Below are positions 52,782 through 62,359 of a stretch of 64,000 bases of DNA, piece after piece. The notes under the pieces were generated by a model, which saw only the letters and a program-made list of their open reading frames with translations, was not told the origin of the DNA and made no database searches. The stretch is from Maricaulis sp963975345 (GTDB lineage: Bacteria; Pseudomonadota; Alphaproteobacteria; Caulobacterales; Maricaulaceae), in the NCBI RefSeq assembly GCF_963975345.1, contig NZ_CAXBGE010000008.1, positions 124,001-188,000 on the forward strand. Reading direction: 5' to 3'. The position numbers and the translations under genes were made by a program. How positions within the stretch are numbered: the stretch's first letter is position 1; each line of letters begins with the position of its first letter.

Positions 52782-54146
52782 TCAAGCCGCTTCGTTGGCC
52801 GCCGCTTCGACGCGATTGCGACCATCGCCTTTGGCCGTGTACAGCGCCTCGTCGGCCCGGCGCAGCAGTGCATCGGCATCCTCGCCGACCCGCGCTTGGG
52901 CAAAACCGATACTGACCGTCACCGGCGCCGTTTGACCATCACCGACCAGGAAGGGCTCGGCAGCGATCGACGCCCGCAGGCGTTCCGAGGCGATCCGGGC
53001 TTCGGCTTGACCGGCACCCGGCATCACAATCACGAATTCCTCACCGCCATAACGCGCCGCCAGATCGAGCGCGCGCAGATCGCGCATCAGACGATCGGCA
53101 AAGCTACGCAAAACGCGGTCGCCGCCCTCATGACCGAAACGGTCATTGATCGATTTGAAATGATCGATATCGGCGATCAGCAGCGAAACCGGGGCACCAC
53201 CATTATTGGCGCTCTCGACGGCCTGGCGAAGGCGGGACGCGATATAGCGGCGATTGTGCAGCCCCGTCAACGGATCGGTGATCGCCATTTCCAGGCTCTC
53301 ATCGAGTTGACTGCGCAAGCGGTCGGCATAGCGTTTGCGGCGCAATTGCGTACTGACGCGCGCCATCATCTCGCCAGCATCAACCGGCCGATGGATGATA
53401 TCATTGACGCCAATATCGAGCGCCCGCACCGCATTGGCGACATCGCCCGGATTGAGCACCGCAATGATTGGCATTTGGCGCGTCGCAACATCGGAGCGGA
53501 TGCGCGCACACAGCCGCAGACCGTCAAACGCCGGGCTGGTCAGATCGATCACCAGAAGATCGGCATTCTTGCGCGCGGCGGCGATACCAGCGGCAGGATC
53601 GAGTTCAACCTGAGTACGCACCTGCGGCGGCATCGCGGCTGCATAGCGGGTGGCGGCGCGTACATCGCCACTGATGATAATCGCTTGGGCGACAGCAGCG
53701 TCATCGCCGACCGGCTCGGACATGATCGAGTTGAGCGCATCGCTGGATTCGCGAAAGCGCAATTCATCGAGCACGGTTTTCAAACGCAGGAGCGAGCGCA
53801 CCCGTGCAAACAGCGTCACATCATCGATCGGCTTGGTAAGAAAATCATCGGCACCCGATTCCAGGCCACGAATGCGGTCGTCGCGCTGATCGAGCGCGGT
53901 CACCATCACAACGGGGATATGGCGGGTGGCCGGGTCATGTTTGAGCCGGCGGCAGGTTTCATACCCGTCCATGCGCGGCATCATGACATCAAGCAGAATC
54001 AAATCGGGCTGTTCGACCCGGGCGACCTCGATGGCGGCAAAGCCGTCCACAGCGGTGCAGACGTCGAAATACTCGGCCTGCAGCTTGGCCTCAAGCAGAC
54101 GGACATTGGCTGGCTGGTCATCGACGACCAGGATTCGCGCGCTCAT
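52782..54146 (-). CDS. pleD: Response regulator diguanylate cyclase PleD
   Basis: Domain order is receiver - receiver - GGDEF, the PleD architecture. The first receiver has VVDD, the phosphoacceptor D53 in LILLDVMMPRMDG, and K in DDFLTKPID. The second is diverged (LLVIDLTSPAFDG). The cyclase has ADIDHFKSINDRFGHEGGD and GGEEF, preceded five residues earlier by RALD, a complete inhibitory I-site. In Caulobacter PleD drives the swarmer-to-stalked transition. It follows divK by 11 bases, the conserved pairing. 454 residues. Confidence 0.96.
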   Translation of the reverse strand: MSARILVVDDQPANVRLLEAKLQAEYFDVCTAVDGFAAIEVARVEQPDLILLDVMMPRMDGYETCRRLKHDPATRHIPVVMVTALDQRDDRIRGLESGADDFLTKPIDDVTLFARVRSLLRLKTVLDELRFRESSDALNSIMSEPVGDDAAVAQAIIISGDVRAATRYAAAMPPQVRTQVELDPAAGIAAARKNADLLVIDLTSPAFDGLRLCARIRSDVATRQMPIIAVLNPGDVANAVRALDIGVNDIIHRPVDAGEMMARVSTQLRRKRYADRLRSQLDESLEMAITDPLTGLHNRRYIASRLRQAVESANNGGAPVSLLIADIDHFKSINDRFGHEGGDRVLRSFADRLMRDLRALDLAARYGGEEFVIVMPGAGQAEARIASERLRASIAAEPFLVGDGQTAPVTVSIGFAQARVGEDADALLRRADEALYTAKGDGRNRVEAAANEAA

Positions 54147-54157
54147 GGCATCGACTC

Positions 54158-54523
54158 CTAATCGAGGAACTGGCGGACGGTCTCGATAAAGGTGGTGACC
54201 GTGATCGGCTTCGAGAGATAGGCTTCGCAGCCCCCCTGCCGAATCCGCTCCTCATCCCCCTTCATCGCAAACGCCGTTACTGCAACGATCGGAATCGCGC
54301 ACAACGTCTCATCATCCTTCAGCCATTTGGTGACTTCAAGCCCGGAAACCTCCGGCAATTGAATGTCCATCAGGATGAGATCTGGCAGGTGTTCGCGGGC
54401 CATTTCCATGGCCTTGAATCCGTCCTTGGTCTGCAAGGTCTCATAGCCATGAGCCTCGAGCAGATCGTTGAACAGCTTCATGTTCAGCTCGTTATCTTCG
54501 ACAATCAGCACCTTTTTGGGCAT
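54158..54523 (-). CDS. divK: Single-domain response regulator DivK
   Basis: A 121-residue CheY-like protein nearly identical in motif to Caulobacter DivK: MPKKVLIVEDNELNMKLF, the phosphoacceptor D53 in LILMDIQLPEVSGLEVTKWL, AVTAFAMKGDEERI, and the lysine in AYLSKPI. It relays DivJ/PleC signals to DivL and the CtrA pathway. ATG 54523 with GCAGGTC upstream is preferred to the ATG four codons earlier. A single TTAAC half-site (54613) occurs in the shared upstream region; a full CtrA box was not found. Confidence 0.96.
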   Translation of the reverse strand: MPKKVLIVEDNELNMKLFNDLLEAHGYETLQTKDGFKAMEMAREHLPDLILMDIQLPEVSGLEVTKWLKDDETLCAIPIVAVTAFAMKGDEERIRQGGCEAYLSKPITVTTFIETVRQFLD

Positions 54524-54714
54524 GACCTGCAGCATGTCGATGACGCGCTTCCCGTTGTTTGAGCGCTTATAACGCGCCTGTTGAACCCCATCGGCACTAA
54601 ACCCGATCTTCCTTAACCAACAATGAGTCAGCGGCCACTTTCATCGCCAAAAGGAACAAGATAAGAACAAATATCAGCATTGCCAGTATATCGGCAGCGG
54701 AAGGTGGCGAAAGC

Positions 54715-55629
54715 ATGATTCGAATCGGCATCGACCTTGGTGGTACGAAAATCGAAGCCATCGCGATGGACCCCGCAGGTGCGATCGTCGAACGGCTGCG
54801 CGTTCCGGCACCGCAAACCTATCGCGGCTGCCTCAAGGCCATCGCCGATCTGGTGGCCGCGATCGAGCGCGAACATGGCAAGGGCGCCCGCGTCGGGATC
54901 GGTCACCCCGGTTCAATCAGCCCCGCTACCGGATTGATGCGCAACGCCAATTCGATCTGGCTCAATGGCGAGCCATTCGCGCGCGATATCGAGGGGGCGC
55001 TCGCCCGCCCGGTGCGGCTGGCCAATGATGCCGATTGTTTCACCCTCTCCGAAGCCGTCGATGGGGCCGGTGAAGGTGCCGGGATCGTGTTCGGGATCAT
55101 CCTGGGAACCGGGGTTGGCGGCGGCATTGCTATCGACGGGCAATTATTGCGCGGTGCCCAGGGCATTGCCGGCGAATGGGGCCATAATCCACTGCCCTGG
55201 CCAAACGAATCAGATGAGCCCGCAGCGCCCTGCTGGTGCGGCCAGTCAGGTTGTCACGAAACCTGGCTCTCCGGACCCGGCCTTGCGCGCGACCATGCCA
55301 GCCGCAATGGAGGCACGCTGAGCGCGGCTGAGATCTTCGCGGCCGCCGAATCGGGCGATGCCCCGGCGCGCCTCACCGTCGATCTGCATGGCGACCGGCT
55401 GGCGCGCGGGATTGCCAGCGTGCTCAACATTCTCGACGCCGACGTCGTTGTGCTCGGCGGCGGCGTTTCAAACGCGCCGGGCCTGGCACAGCGGGTCACG
55501 GTACGCCTGCCCGATTTCCTGTTCTCTGACACGGTGCGCACCCGCATCCTCATCCACCGGCATGGCGACAGTTCCGGCGTGCGTGGCGCGGCCTGGTTGT
55601 GGCCGGTTGAATCGGCACAGGCACCATGA
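54715..55629 (+). CDS. ROK family sugar kinase, fructokinase-like (Mak type)
   Basis: The 304-residue kinase has the phosphate-binding GIDLGGTKIEAIA start, NDADCFTLSEA with the catalytic aspartate, GTGVGGGI, and GEWGHNPLP. The ROK zinc site is CWCGQSGCHETWLSGPGL. The latter, with the GP after LS, resembles E. coli Mak/fructokinase rather than glucokinase. The ATG follows GGAAGGTGG. It is divergent from divK and overlaps dinB by ATGA. Confidence 0.92.
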   Translation: MIRIGIDLGGTKIEAIAMDPAGAIVERLRVPAPQTYRGCLKAIADLVAAIEREHGKGARVGIGHPGSISPATGLMRNANSIWLNGEPFARDIEGALARPVRLANDADCFTLSEAVDGAGEGAGIVFGIILGTGVGGGIAIDGQLLRGAQGIAGEWGHNPLPWPNESDEPAAPCWCGQSGCHETWLSGPGLARDHASRNGGTLSAAEIFAAAESGDAPARLTVDLHGDRLARGIASVLNILDADVVVLGGGVSNAPGLAQRVTVRLPDFLFSDTVRTRILIHRHGDSSGVRGAAWLWPVESAQAP

Positions 55630-56903
55630 GCAATCCGGGCTATTGCCGCGCCTGCCTGACACCGCTGGCCAAGCCGGTTGATGCCTGCCCGGCCTGCGGT
55701 TCGCACCGGCATTTGTTTCATGCCGAGCTCGGCACGCTGTCGATTGCCCATATTGATTGCGACGCCTTCTACGCCGCCGTCGAAAAACGCGACAGGCCTG
55801 AACTGATCGACAAGCCGGTGATTATCGGTGGCCGCCAGCGCGGCGTTGTCTCGACCTGCTGCTATGTGGCGCGGATGTATGGCGTGCATTCGGCGATGCC
55901 GATGTTCAAGGCGTTGAAGGCCTGCCCGGACGCGGTCGTGATTGGCGGTGACCACGCCAAATATGCCCGCGAGGGCGGGCGCATCCGCGAGATGATGCGC
56001 GATGTGACGCCGCTGGTGGAGCCGCTCTCGATTGACGAGGCTTTTCTCGACCTGACCGGCACAACACGTCTGCACGGCGCGCCGCCGGTGCTGACCCTGC
56101 TGCGGCTGCAGCGCCGGATTCAGAGCGAGGTCGGGATCACGGTTTCGGTCGGTTTGTCCTTCAACAAATTCCTCGCCAAGACCGCCTCCGACCTCGACAA
56201 GCCGGACGGGTTTGCGGTGATCGGTGAGGCCGAGGCGATGGATTTTCTCGGGCCGCGCCCGGTGCGCTCGATTTATGGCGTCGGGCCGGCCTTTGCGGCC
56301 AAGCTGGAACGCGACGGCCTGCGCACGCTCAATGATATCCGCCGTCACAGCGATGCTGAGATGGCGAAACGATATGGCGATTTCGGCTACCGACTGGCGC
56401 GTCTGGCGCGCGGCGAAGACCATCGCAAGGTCGAACCGGAGAGCGAACGCAAGAGCGTCTCCTCGGAAACGACTTTCAATACCGATCTGGCCGAGCTGAA
56501 AGCGCTGGAGGACCAACTCTGGCGCCAATGCGTCAAAGTCGCAGACCTCATGAAAGCCAAGGCCATCTCCGGCTCGGTGGTGACGCTGAAGCTGAAGACG
56601 GCAGACTTCCGCAGCCGGACCCGCCGGCGCACCCTCAACGAGCCGAGCCAGCTGGCCGACACCCTGTTCAAGGTCGGGCGTGAATTGCTCGCGCCCGAAG
56701 TGGACGGCACCCGCTTTCGCTTGATCGGAATCGGATTTTCGACGCTGCAGGACCAGGTTGGCGATAGCGGCGATCTGCTCGACCCAAACGCGATCCGCCG
56801 CGCCACAGCCGAGCGCGCGATGGACAAGGCGCGGGCCAAGTTTGGCGGCGATGCTGTGGTCAAGGGGCGGGCGTTGAAACCGAAGGCACAGCGGAGCGAG
56901 TGA
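55626..56903 (+). CDS. dinB: DNA polymerase IV (Y family) with N-terminal zinc ribbon
   Basis: Translesion polymerase of 425 residues. Catalytic acids are D44 in HIDCDAFYAAVE and the SIDEAFLD pair. CCYVARMYGVHSAMPM, SFNKFLAKTASDLDKP and the little-finger domain (SSETTFNTDL onward) follow. Residues 7-24 add a zinc ribbon, C7xxC10 and C21xxC24, absent from E. coli DinB. It starts inside the ROK stop codon (ATGA). The tail has no clear QLxLF clamp motif, so sliding-clamp contact may differ. Confidence 0.94.
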   Translation: MSNPGYCRACLTPLAKPVDACPACGSHRHLFHAELGTLSIAHIDCDAFYAAVEKRDRPELIDKPVIIGGRQRGVVSTCCYVARMYGVHSAMPMFKALKACPDAVVIGGDHAKYAREGGRIREMMRDVTPLVEPLSIDEAFLDLTGTTRLHGAPPVLTLLRLQRRIQSEVGITVSVGLSFNKFLAKTASDLDKPDGFAVIGEAEAMDFLGPRPVRSIYGVGPAFAAKLERDGLRTLNDIRRHSDAEMAKRYGDFGYRLARLARGEDHRKVEPESERKSVSSETTFNTDLAELKALEDQLWRQCVKVADLMKAKAISGSVVTLKLKTADFRSRTRRRTLNEPSQLADTLFKVGRELLAPEVDGTRFRLIGIGFSTLQDQVGDSGDLLDPNAIRRATAERAMDKARAKFGGDAVVKGRALKPKAQRSE

Positions 56904-56961
56904 TTGCATCGCCGTCCGTCCTCGCCTATTTCCGCTATCAGAACCCGCTTGGAGATCTCCC

Positions 56962-57423
56962 ATGTCCGCATTCGAAACACGCCTGACCGAACTGGGCATC
57001 ACCCTGCCCGAGCCCGTCGCCCCGGTCGCCAATTACGTGCCCTTCGTGCGAAGCGGCGATCAGGTCTATGTCTCAGGCCAAGTCTCGGTCGGGCCTAACG
57101 GCTTGATCAAGGGCACGCTCGGCCTGGATATGGATGTCGCGGCCGGCCAAGCGGCGGCACGGCTGTGCGGGATCAATCTGATCGCCCAGCTCAAAGCCGC
57201 CTGTGGCGGCGATCTGGCGCGGCTGAAACGCGTCGTCAAGCTGGGCGGTTTCGTCGCGGCCGTGCCGGGCTTCACCGACATCCCGCAAGTGATCAATGGT
57301 TGTTCCGACCTGATGGTCGCGGTGTTCGGCGATGCCGGACGTCATGCGCGCTCGGCCGTATCCTGCCCGGTCCTGCCGCTCGGCGCAGCGGTCGAGATCG
57401 ACGGCGTGTTCGTGATCGCCTGA
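56962..57423 (+). CDS. RidA/YjgF family protein
   Basis: The 153-residue protein belongs to the larger RidA subgroup with NYVPFVRSGDQVYVSGQ and the C-terminal GRHARSAVSCPVLPLGAAVEIDG, including the arginine that binds imine substrates. It lies in the cytosol and may deaminate reactive enamines or imines made by PLP enzymes. GGAG precedes the ATG. No operon partner is evident; mntP converges on it. Confidence 0.92.
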   Translation: MSAFETRLTELGITLPEPVAPVANYVPFVRSGDQVYVSGQVSVGPNGLIKGTLGLDMDVAAGQAAARLCGINLIAQLKAACGGDLARLKRVVKLGGFVAAVPGFTDIPQVINGCSDLMVAVFGDAGRHARSAVSCPVLPLGAAVEIDGVFVIA

Positions 57424-57438
57424 GCGTAAAGCTTGGCC

Positions 57439-58002
57439 TCAGCCCGCCATCACATGGCTGATGAAGATCGAAACGCCGATCAGGATCAGAATGGCGCCGC
57501 CTGCCAGTTCGGCATGGCGGCCCAGCCGGGCACCGATATGCGGCCCGGCATAATAGCCTGCCGAGCTCATGGCGAATGATGCCAGTCCGATCGCCAGTGC
57601 CGCCCAAGCCGTTCCGCCCGCCAACGCCAGGGCAATGCCCACGGCTGCTGAGTCGATACTGGTGCCGATAGCCGTCATGACTGTGCCGAGCGCGGTGTGG
57701 CGCCGGGCCGGGCGGGCTTCGTCTGGCGCCGACAGGCCTTCGCGGATCATGCGGCCGCCGATCACCGAGAGCAGGATCAGCGCGACCCAGTGATCAACCG
57801 CCGCCACGATACCGCCGAGCGCGATCGCAAAGCTCCAACCGAGCAAACACATCACGCCTTCGGACAAACCGAACACCGCGCCGATGCGAAGCGCGTCCAG
57901 CACCTTGACCTTCGGTGCAGCACTGCCACGCGCCAGGGCGGCGGCGAAAGCATCGGTGGAGAGGCTGAAACTGGTCAGGACGAGGGCGGCAGGATTGATC
58001 AT
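57439..58002 (-). CDS. mntP: Manganese efflux pump MntP
   Basis: Six-helix inner-membrane exporter of 187 residues. The two aspartate motifs typical of MntP are FSLSTDAFAAALARG near the N-terminus and AIGTSIDSAAVGIALA in the second half, related by an inverted repeat. It limits cytosolic manganese. I looked for a yybP-ykoY manganese riboswitch in 58003-58161 and did not see its conserved elements. Confidence 0.92.
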   Translation of the reverse strand: MINPAALVLTSFSLSTDAFAAALARGSAAPKVKVLDALRIGAVFGLSEGVMCLLGWSFAIALGGIVAAVDHWVALILLSVIGGRMIREGLSAPDEARPARRHTALGTVMTAIGTSIDSAAVGIALALAGGTAWAALAIGLASFAMSSAGYYAGPHIGARLGRHAELAGGAILILIGVSIFISHVMAG

Positions 58003-58161
58003 CGGCGCTGCTTAGCCCGGCCGATGGCGCGCCTGCAAGCGCCGCAAGCTTGCGATCCCCCGAGCATCGAGCCGCTTTGCCCGGCGAATATCTGCACCTT
58101 GCCCCTCGTCCCGCCGCCCGCTCTCGGTTAGAAAGGCGAGGACTGTAAAAGGATTTGTCTC

Positions 58162-58905
58162 ATGTTCCGCCTGTCCGCGATCATTACCGCCGCCGCCCTC
58201 CTGCTCGGATGCCAACAGGCCCCGGCCGATGCCCAGCTCAACGACCGCTCACGCGAAGAGATTGGCGAGATCGTCCACGCCTATATCGTGGAACATCCCG
58301 AAATCATCGAAGAGGCCTTGATCGAGCTGCAGCGCCGCGCCCAGGCGCGCGAAATGGAAGACGCCTACTCCGCGATTGACCGGTATTCCGATGCAATCTT
58401 CGCCGACGCTCGTGATCCACGCATTGGCGGTGATCAGCCGGATGTCGTGATCGTCGAATTCATGGACTATAAATGCTCCTATTGCCGCGTCGCCAATGAG
58501 TGGGTGACGGATGTGCACGAGCGCTATGGCGACCGCGTCCAGTTCATCTTCAAGGAATATCCGATCCTCGGTCCCGATTCCCTCGAGGCCTCACGCGCCG
58601 CGATTGCATCGCTCAATCAGGGTCCGGAGATTTATGAACTCTTCCACCGCTCAATGATCAATGCGAGCGGGCCGCTCCCAACGGCACGGATCGACCAGCT
58701 CGCGGCCCTGGCCGGCGTCGATGTGGCGCGCATGCGCACCGATATGGAGGACGAGGCGATCATGGCCCAAATCCTCGACGTGCGCTCGCTGGGCCAAGCG
58801 CTCAATGTCACCGGCACGCCGTTCTTCATCGTCGATGGCACAGTCGTGGCCGGCGCCAATCAGCTGGCGCTGGAAGCGGCCCTGCAGCGCGGGCTCGGCG
58901 GCTAG
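58162..58905 (+). CDS. DsbA/ScsC-like thiol oxidoreductase lipoprotein
   Basis: Signal sequence ends in a lipobox LLLGC with C17 as lipidated residue. An N-terminal helical segment (about 28-65, EIVHAYIVEHPEIIEEALIE) resembles the ScsC oligomerisation arm. The thioredoxin fold follows, with the redox centre CSYC (105-108) in FMDYKCSYCRVAN and the cis-proline GTPFFIVDG. It likely oxidises or isomerises disulfides of envelope proteins. AAAAGGAT precedes the ATG. 247 residues. Confidence 0.92.
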   Translation: MFRLSAIITAAALLLGCQQAPADAQLNDRSREEIGEIVHAYIVEHPEIIEEALIELQRRAQAREMEDAYSAIDRYSDAIFADARDPRIGGDQPDVVIVEFMDYKCSYCRVANEWVTDVHERYGDRVQFIFKEYPILGPDSLEASRAAIASLNQGPEIYELFHRSMINASGPLPTARIDQLAALAGVDVARMRTDMEDEAIMAQILDVRSLGQALNVTGTPFFIVDGTVVAGANQLALEAALQRGLGG

Positions 58906-58911
58906 CTTTCG

Positions 58912-59745
58912 CTAGATCAGTCCGAACAGCGGGCTGGACGCATCGGCATAAAGCTTTTTCGGCATACGGCCGGCGAGATAGGATTGCCGGCCGGCGATGA
59001 CCGCATGTTTCATCGCCGAGGCCATCAGGACCGGGTTTTTCGCACCGGCGATGGCGGTATTCATCAACACGCCGTCGCAGCCCAGCTCCATCGCCACGGT
59101 CGCATCCGAGGCGGTGCCGACGCCGGCATCGACAATCACCGGCACCGAGGACTGTTCGATGATCAGACGGATATTGACCGGGTTCTGAATCCCCAGGCCC
59201 GAGCCGATCGGGGCGCCGAGCGGCATGATGGCGCAGCAGCCAACTTCTTCGAGGCGGCGGGCATAGACCGGGTCATCCGAGCAATAGACCATCACCTCAA
59301 AGCCGTCCTTGATCAGCATTTCCGCCGCACGCAGCGTCTCCGCCATGTCGGGATAGAGATGTTTGGGATCGGACAGGACTTCCAGCTTCACAAGGCTCCA
59401 GCCACCGGCCTCACGCGCCAGCCGCAAAGTGCGGATGGCGTCCTCACCGGTAAAACAGCCAGCCGTATTGGGCAGGAAGATGTATTGCTTGGGGTCGATG
59501 AAATCGACCAGTCGCGGCTCGGACGGGTCCGACAGATTCACCCGCCGCAGGGCGACGGTGATCATCTCGGCGCCGGAGGCCTCCAGCGCGCGGGCATTTT
59601 GCTCATAGCTGGCATATTTGCCGGTGCCGATGATCAGACGCGAGGTCAGCGTACGACCGGCGACCACCAGCGGTTTGTCGGCCGGGGACTGTGTCGAGGT
59701 CGGGTTCTGTGTCGGGGCCTGCGTCATGATTGATCCGTCTTCCAT
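58912..59745 (-). CDS. thiG: Thiazole synthase ThiG
   Basis: Forms the thiazole phosphate ring of thiamine with ThiS as sulfur donor. Key segments are SRLIIGTGKYASYEQN, PNTAGCFTGEDAIRTLRLARE, the Schiff-base lysine in LVKLEVLSDPKHLYPD, MPLGAPIGSGLGIQNP, and VDAGVGTASDATVAMELGCD. ATG 59745 (MEDGSIMT) has a strong GGAGGTGG before it; an ATG at 59727 is the alternative. It follows thiS by one base. 277 residues. Confidence 0.95.
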   Translation of the reverse strand: MEDGSIMTQAPTQNPTSTQSPADKPLVVAGRTLTSRLIIGTGKYASYEQNARALEASGAEMITVALRRVNLSDPSEPRLVDFIDPKQYIFLPNTAGCFTGEDAIRTLRLAREAGGWSLVKLEVLSDPKHLYPDMAETLRAAEMLIKDGFEVMVYCSDDPVYARRLEEVGCCAIMPLGAPIGSGLGIQNPVNIRLIIEQSSVPVIVDAGVGTASDATVAMELGCDGVLMNTAIAGAKNPVLMASAMKHAVIAGRQSYLAGRMPKKLYADASSPLFGLI

Positions 59746-59746
59746 T

Positions 59747-59950
59747 TCATCCACCTCCGACAAAGGCCACAATTTCGATTCGGTCATCCGGTGCCAGCGC
59801 ATCGAGGTCATAGCGCGAGCGCGGCACGATCTCCAGATTGCGCTCGACGGCGATCTTGCGGCCGTCCAGCCCCAGTTCGCGCACCAGATCAGCGACCCGG
59901 CTACCCGGCGCGATCAGCTTGGCCTCGCCATTGACTGTCAGTTGCAACAC
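59747..59950 (-). CDS. thiS: Sulfur carrier protein ThiS
   Basis: A 67-residue ubiquitin-like protein ending in the required Gly-Gly (EIVAFVGGG), whose C-terminus becomes the thiocarboxylate. The start is GTG with GGAAGCC upstream. It is the first gene of thiS-thiG. The 72-base gap to the divergent aroQ leaves no room for a full TPP riboswitch, and none was recognised. Confidence 0.94.
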   Translation of the reverse strand: MLQLTVNGEAKLIAPGSRVADLVRELGLDGRKIAVERNLEIVPRSRYDLDALAPDDRIEIVAFVGGG

Positions 59951-60022
59951 GGCTTCCGTTCACTCCGCTTGTAAATAGGATGATTGACGTCGTAGAGCTT
60001 ATACGGGCTGTAAGGCAAGAGC

Positions 60023-60463
60023 ATGACAAAACCGATCTACATCCTCAACGGGCCGAACCTCAATCTGCTGGGCACCCGCGAGCCGGACGTCTATGGAACG
60101 ATGACGCTCGACGACATCGCCGCAGCCTGCAGCGCCCATGCCGGCAAGCTCGGCCGCGGCGTCGAGTTCCGCCAATCCAATCATGAGGGTGTCTTGATTG
60201 ACTGGCTGCATGAGGCTAACCAGAAGGCCTGCGCCGTCATCTTCAACCCCGGTGCCTATACGCATACATCTGTGGCTTTGCATGACGCGGTTCGCGCTAT
60301 AGAACCCCCGGTCATTGAAGTTCACTTGAGCCAGACCGCTGCCCGGGAAACATTCCGGCATCACTCCTTCGTCGCCTCTGCTGCCCGGGGGAGTATTACC
60401 GGACTTGGTCTGGCAAGTTATCTGCTGGGAATCGACGCAGCCGAGCATTGCCTGCACCACTGA
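60023..60463 (+). CDS. aroQ: 3-dehydroquinate dehydratase, type II
   Basis: Third step of the shikimate pathway. The fold signatures are ILNGPNLNLLGTREPDVYG, containing the catalytic Y24, then NPGAYTHTSVAL and EVHLSQTAARETFRHHSF with catalytic H101. The usual HLSN is HLSQ here. 146 residues, usual length. It leads the string aroQ-accB-accC-aat with gaps of 21, 28 and 17 bases, an arrangement widespread in alphaproteobacteria. Confidence 0.95.
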   Translation: MTKPIYILNGPNLNLLGTREPDVYGTMTLDDIAAACSAHAGKLGRGVEFRQSNHEGVLIDWLHEANQKACAVIFNPGAYTHTSVALHDAVRAIEPPVIEVHLSQTAARETFRHHSFVASAARGSITGLGLASYLLGIDAAEHCLHH

Positions 60464-60484
60464 CGGACATAAAAGGCCCAAATC

Positions 60485-60967
60485 ATGAGTTCTGAGACCC
60501 GAAGCCGTTCGCCTATCGACCCTGAAATCGTGCGCGAGCTCGCCGATATCCTGCGCGAGACCGATCTGTCGGAAATCGAGGTTGAACGCGGCGATCTGCG
60601 TCTGCGCATCGCCCGACAGCTGCAGGCCGCTCCCGTGGTTCAGGCTGTTGCTGCCCCGGCAGCCCCCGCGCCCGCCGGCTATGCCGTCGAAACGCCGGGG
60701 CCGGTTGGTGGAGCCGGCGATCTCAGCGCCCATCCCGGCGTCGTCAATTCGCCGATGGTCGGCACCGCCTATCTCAAGCCCAATCCGGATTCGGAGAATT
60801 TCGTCAAAGTCGGCGAAACCGTCAAAAAGGGTGACACCATCCTGCTGATCGAAGCGATGAAGACCTTCAATCCGATCGTCGCGGAAAAAGCAGGCAAGAT
60901 CTCGGAAATCCTCGTCGAAGAAGGCCAGCCGGTCGAATACGGCGAGCCGCTTTTCATCCTGATCTAA
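60485..60967 (+). CDS. accB: Biotin carboxyl carrier protein of acetyl-CoA carboxylase
   Basis: Carries biotin for the first step of fatty-acid synthesis. It has an N-terminal helical region, an Ala/Pro-rich linker (about 47-85, AAPAAPAPAGYAVETPGPVG) and a biotinyl domain with biotinylated K126 in LIEAMKTFNPI. The BCCP thumb is present (GTAYLKPNPDSENFVKVG). AAAAGG precedes the ATG. 160 residues. Confidence 0.97.
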   Translation: MSSETRSRSPIDPEIVRELADILRETDLSEIEVERGDLRLRIARQLQAAPVVQAVAAPAAPAPAGYAVETPGPVGGAGDLSAHPGVVNSPMVGTAYLKPNPDSENFVKVGETVKKGDTILLIEAMKTFNPIVAEKAGKISEILVEEGQPVEYGEPLFILI

Positions 60968-60995
60968 CGCTCACCCCCGTTCACGAGCGCCCAAT

Positions 60996-62342
<1,347 letters not shown>

Positions 62343-62359
62343 GCGGGAGCGAACAAAGG

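Noticed and set aside
52737..54161. 474-codon plus-strand open frame opposite pleD
   Set aside because: Antisense to a gene with clear receiver and GGDEF motifs; its protein has no domain character and is a GC-rich shadow.
54613..54617. CtrA site upstream of divK
   Set aside because: Only one TTAAC half-site was found; the second half at the right spacing is missing.
55254..57032. 592-codon minus-strand open frame opposite the ROK and dinB genes
   Set aside because: It crosses two well-supported genes antisense and shows no motif; long antisense frames are expected at this GC content.
58003..58161. yybP-ykoY manganese riboswitch before mntP
   Set aside because: The conserved loop sequences were not found in the minus-strand leader.
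59951..60022. TPP riboswitch before thiS-thiG
   Set aside because: Only 72 bases separate thiS and aroQ, and no CTGAGA-type core is present.
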